From an uncultured Clostridia bacterium (lineage in GTDB: Bacteria; Bacillota_I; Bacilli_A; RF39; UBA660): 33,713 nucleotides of DNA. The DNA lies in the NCBI GenBank assembly GCA_947165365.1, contig CAMVAF010000015.1:1-33713 (forward strand). The letters run 5' to 3'. Positions 31,395-33,713 of this stretch are shown here, in pieces. Position numbers and translations under genes: made by a program. Each line of letters opens with the position of its first letter. Positions within the stretch are counted from its first letter, which is position 1. Under the pieces are notes generated by a model. The model saw only the letters and a list, made by a program, of their open reading frames with translations, made no database searches and was not told the DNA's origin.

Positions 31395-31910
31395 ATGAAA
31401 TATATATTTATCTATCTTACAACAGTTATCACCAGTATGGGAATGGAATTTATTAATGAATTACGTTATTACAAGGAACTTGGAGATCATCATCTCAAAG
31501 TTGATTTAGAAAAATTTCGTAATATTCGAAATGATCTTAATATTAATAATACCAATTTATTTTATTTAATACCATTTATGAATATGCTATTGGTTTTATA
31601 TAATACTTATAATTATGAAGATAAAAAGAAAAATTTCTTTTTACTACTTAATACATTTCATTTAATATTACCAATGACTTTTGAAGAAATAGAAGAATAT
31701 CAAAATAAACCTACTGGTTTAACGGCTTATAACATATCTAAAAGACACAATAATATCGAAAAGAATAATCATGAATATGAAGTAGAGATGAATAATTATG
31801 ATAAATCTCCTAATAAAGAAAAAATCGAAGAATTAAGATTATTAAAAGCAGAATTATTAAGAAATAATAATATTATTGATAAACCAAAAGTGTTAATTAA
31901 AAAGAAATAA
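31395..31910 (+). CDS. Unknown membrane-associated protein, 171 aa
   Basis: The protein has a hydrophobic N-terminal segment (MKYIFIYLTTVITSMGMEF), a second hydrophobic stretch near 55-70 (YLIPFMNMLLVLY) and a third near 80-95, then a charged helical tail of about 75 residues ending in KPKVLIKKK. I do not recognise it. The frame opens at 31368, but ATG 31395 is chosen because AAAGGAAAA stands before it and the promoter is an extended -10 (TGTTACTAT, about 31370-31378). The same basic tail motif (PK-LIKK) ends the amidoligase. Confidence 0.7.
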   Translation: MKYIFIYLTTVITSMGMEFINELRYYKELGDHHLKVDLEKFRNIRNDLNINNTNLFYLIPFMNMLLVLYNTYNYEDKKKNFFLLLNTFHLILPMTFEEIEEYQNKPTGLTAYNISKRHNNIEKNNHEYEVEMNNYDKSPNKEKIEELRLLKAELLRNNNIIDKPKVLIKKK

Positions 31911-31971
31911 TTATTTTTTAAAATATGATAATTTTTTTTGATAGACTATTTAATTTTTATAGTATTTATGT

Positions 31972-31977
31972 TAATAT
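31972..31977 (+). promoter_or_regulatory. Extended -10 of the 31995 gene
   Basis: TGT precedes TAATAT (31972-31977); the -35 is poor. The same TTTATGTTA sequence precedes the 9630 and 31395 genes. Confidence 0.45.
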
Positions 31978-31994
31978 ATAATAGAGGTAGTGTT

Positions 31995-32660
31995 ATGGGA
32001 AAAATAAAATTAGGGTATTGGTTTTTAACAGATAATAGTGCATCTGTATCACTCATGAATCTCCATGCAGAAGTTAAAATTTTAAATAATAATGAGTTTA
32101 TATACTTTCAATTAACTATTACAGACAGTAATATGGAAACAGCTAATTTTAATTTTTATACTTTAGAAGATGCTGTTACTTTTGTAGAAAACGTTGCTAG
32201 CAAATGTTCATCGAAAGAAGAAGTATCAGAAAAATATAATGATATGCTTAACCAAGGATTATTTAAATTACCATGTGAAATAAAACCACCAAAAGAAAAT
32301 GTGATTACACTATCTTTGGAAGAATTAAAACAAATACTTTTAAAATATTATAGTAGAATAAAAAAAGGCAATATTTCAATTAATATAGAAAATTATATTG
32401 ATTTTAATAAGAAACCTAAAATAGTTTTTTATTTAATTGAATACATGGAATATTATGGAATCCAAAATATATTAACAGAAAAAGATATTGAAAAGGTATT
32501 AATTAACTATTTAGATTTTTATGGATATGAATTAGTTAACTATGAATATAAAGAAGAAATGAATTCAACATCTGATTTACCAATGTATAATTGTATTAAT
32601 ATTAATGTTGTTTCTAAAGAGGATAATAACCAAAAAAAATATCAAAAAAAACTTAAATAA
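31995..32660 (+). CDS. Unknown cytoplasmic protein, 221 aa
   Basis: No family is recognised. The N-terminal 90 residues form a strand-rich domain (GYWFLTDNSASVSL, FIYFQLTITDSN, then ANFNFYTLEDAVTFVENV), followed by a helical middle (LSLEELKQILLKYYSRI) and a last domain of mixed structure. There is no membrane segment after the chosen start. The open frame extends to 31938, but that part covers the promoter; AGAGGTAG stands before ATG 31995. It is followed at once by the asnS promoter and T-box. Confidence 0.72.
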   Translation: MGKIKLGYWFLTDNSASVSLMNLHAEVKILNNNEFIYFQLTITDSNMETANFNFYTLEDAVTFVENVASKCSSKEEVSEKYNDMLNQGLFKLPCEIKPPKENVITLSLEELKQILLKYYSRIKKGNISINIENYIDFNKKPKIVFYLIEYMEYYGIQNILTEKDIEKVLINYLDFYGYELVNYEYKEEMNSTSDLPMYNCININVVSKEDNNQKKYQKKLK

Positions 32661-32681
32661 AATATATATTTGTAAAAAAAC

Positions 32682-32710
32682 TTGACAAACTATTAGTAAA
32701 TGCATAAAAT
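32682..32710 (+). promoter_or_regulatory. Promoter of asnS
   Basis: Perfect TTGACA (32682-32687), 17-base spacer, TAAAAT (32705-32710). Confidence 0.8.
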
Positions 32711-32716
32711 AAAAAT

Positions 32717-32965
32717 ATAAATTGTTGATGAAGAGAAGTAATATTAATAAACTTAAAAGCGAGTTAATAAATGGTGAAAGATTAACAAAGAAATATTAAT
32801 ATGAATAACACTTTGGAGAGCTTTTTGAAATTAAGTAGAAAAGACGGAGGTTTACCGTTATCTAAACTATGGTTTATTGACCAAAAAGAGATTACTAAAA
32901 TAGTAATAATTAGGGTGGTACCGCGAGTTAAGAGTCCTCGTCCCTTTGGATGAGAGACTCTTTTT
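32717..32965 (+). promoter_or_regulatory. T-box riboswitch, specifier AAC (Asn)
   Basis: The T-box sequence AGGGTGGTACCGCG is at 32912-32925, followed by the terminator AAGAGTC/GACTCTT with T run (32930-32965). Stem I starts with the AGAGAAGTA region (about 32730) and carries the specifier AAC at 32784-32786 followed by purines, after GGTGAAAG. Uncharged tRNA-Asn would pair with the specifier and the T-box bulge and allow readthrough into asnS. The spacing to the asnS ATG is short, as usual. Confidence 0.95.
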
Positions 32966-32986
32966 ACATATATAGGAGGGATTAAA

Positions 32987-33713
32987 ATGGATGTAAAAGA
33001 ATTATTAAAAGATGCTAAAAAATATGAAGGGAAAAAGATTACTTTATCTGGATGGGTAAGAAATCATCGTAAACAAAAAGAATTTGGATTCATTGATTTT
33101 TCTGATGGTACTTGTTTTAAACACTTACAGCTTGTTTATACTAATAAACTTAAAGATTTTGATGAAATAACTAAAATTAAGATAGGTTCTAGTATTGAGG
33201 TAGTAGGGACTCTTATTAAATCAGAAGGAGCTGGACAAGATTATGAAGTAACTGTATCTAAAATTAAATTACTAGGAGATTGTCCTGATGAATATCCCAT
33301 ACAACCTAAAAGACATACAAGAGAATTTTTAAGAGAGGAAGCTTACTTAAGACCAAGAACTAATTTATTTCAAGCAGTATTTCGAGTAAGAAGTGTCGCT
33401 GCTATGGCTATTCATACTTATTTTCAGGAACATGGATATGTTTACTTCCATGCACCACTTATTACTGCCAGTGATTGTGAAGGGGCAGGTCAAATGTTTC
33501 AAGTAACTACTCTTGATTTAAATAGAATTGCAAAAAGTGGTAAAATTGACTATTCTAAAGATTTCTTTGGTAAATCAGCAGGATTAACGGTATCAGGACA
33601 ACTTGAAGCCGAAACTTTTGCTCTTGCTTATAAAAAAACATATACTTTTGGACCAACTTTTAGAGCCGAAAACTCTAATACCAAAACCCATGCTAGTGAA
33701 TTTTGGATGATTG
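32987..33713 (+). CDS. asnS: Asparaginyl-tRNA synthetase, 5' part, cut by the window end
   Basis: The first 242 residues of a class IIb synthetase are present. The anticodon-binding OB domain is seen as ITLSGWVRNHRKQKEFGFI (residues 18-36) and the KLLGDCPDEYPIQPKRHTREFLR linker pattern. The catalytic domain begins with motif 1 around AAMAIHTYFQEHGYVYFHAP, then SDCEGAGQMF, SGQLEAE and motif 2 FRAENSNTKTHASEFW, with Asn-type rather than Asp-type residues. It charges tRNA-Asn. GGAGGG precedes the ATG. The 3' end is beyond the window, so the C-terminal half cannot be judged. Expression is under the T-box just upstream. Confidence 0.97.
   Translation, partial: MDVKELLKDAKKYEGKKITLSGWVRNHRKQKEFGFIDFSDGTCFKHLQLVYTNKLKDFDEITKIKIGSSIEVVGTLIKSEGAGQDYEVTVSKIKLLGDCPDEYPIQPKRHTREFLREEAYLRPRTNLFQAVFRVRSVAAMAIHTYFQEHGYVYFHAPLITASDCEGAGQMFQVTTLDLNRIAKSGKIDYSKDFFGKSAGLTVSGQLEAETFALAYKKTYTFGPTFRAENSNTKTHASEFWMI

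Noticed and set aside
202-32660. TGA read as tryptophan (code 4)
   Set aside because: All Trp positions in conserved proteins use TGG and no conserved gene is interrupted by TGA, so the standard code is enough.

Overview
The window is a piece of a very AT-rich bacterial chromosome (G+C roughly a quarter, estimated by eye) from a low-GC Firmicutes/Bacilli-type organism. Evidence: Shine-Dalgarno-led genes throughout, a T-box controlling asnS, the yceD-rpmF pair, a CarD-family regulator, YlmH, an L-lactate dehydrogenase, and a MurE with the DNPR motif of meso-diaminopimelate ligases, so a peptidoglycan wall is made. Uncultured gut Bacilli (RF39-like lineages) fit best, but this is inference. All 31 complete reading frames I call end in TAA (25) or TAG (6), none in TGA, and TGA does not interrupt any gene, so the standard code is the simplest reading. 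Nearly every promoter I can place is a sigma-A type with a 17-18 base spacer and an extended TGn -10.

Layout. 1-1500: tRNA-Gln(CTG), an unknown gene and tspO. 1477-4027 (minus): a two-gene unit of an E2-like acyltransferase and an acyl-CoA ligase-like protein. 4142-7952: EamA-type transporter, HD-domain protein, CarD-family regulator, RlmI-like methyltransferase overlapping an RluA-type pseudouridine synthase. 7953-8627: an apparently empty gap that holds a candidate type I toxin-antitoxin locus: a 27-residue hydrophobic peptide, a convergent antisense RNA and a toxin mRNA whose 5' and 3' ends are complementary. 8628-9539 (minus): ldh. 9630-14457: a membrane protein followed after one base by an L,D-transpeptidase, then an unknown gene and obg.

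14460-20330 is a surface-protein region: a TasA/pilin-like anchored protein whose last 120 bases abruptly change composition (26 pyrimidine-ending codons in a row, adenine about 15 percent) and look like a diversified region; a pilin-like protein with a long array of 32-residue Cys repeats; and a secreted protein with a duplicated domain. A run of eight G lies in the leader of the first gene. 20407-22122 returns to housekeeping (yceD, rpmF, mraY). 22193-24856 is a CotH-kinase/LamG surface protein that shares its N-terminal anchor with the 14716 gene. Then ftsW (minus), a membrane protein plus amidoligase operon, punA and murE (minus, overlapping), a small membrane protein, ylmH (minus), two unknown genes, and finally a T-box riboswitch with the start of asnS, cut by the window end.

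The most interesting items are the candidate type I toxin-antitoxin locus at 8219-8589, the adenine-depleted C-terminal module at 15862-15996 (which may be a diversity-generating retroelement target, although no reverse transcriptase or template is in the window), the poly-G leader of the same gene, and the amidoligase operon.
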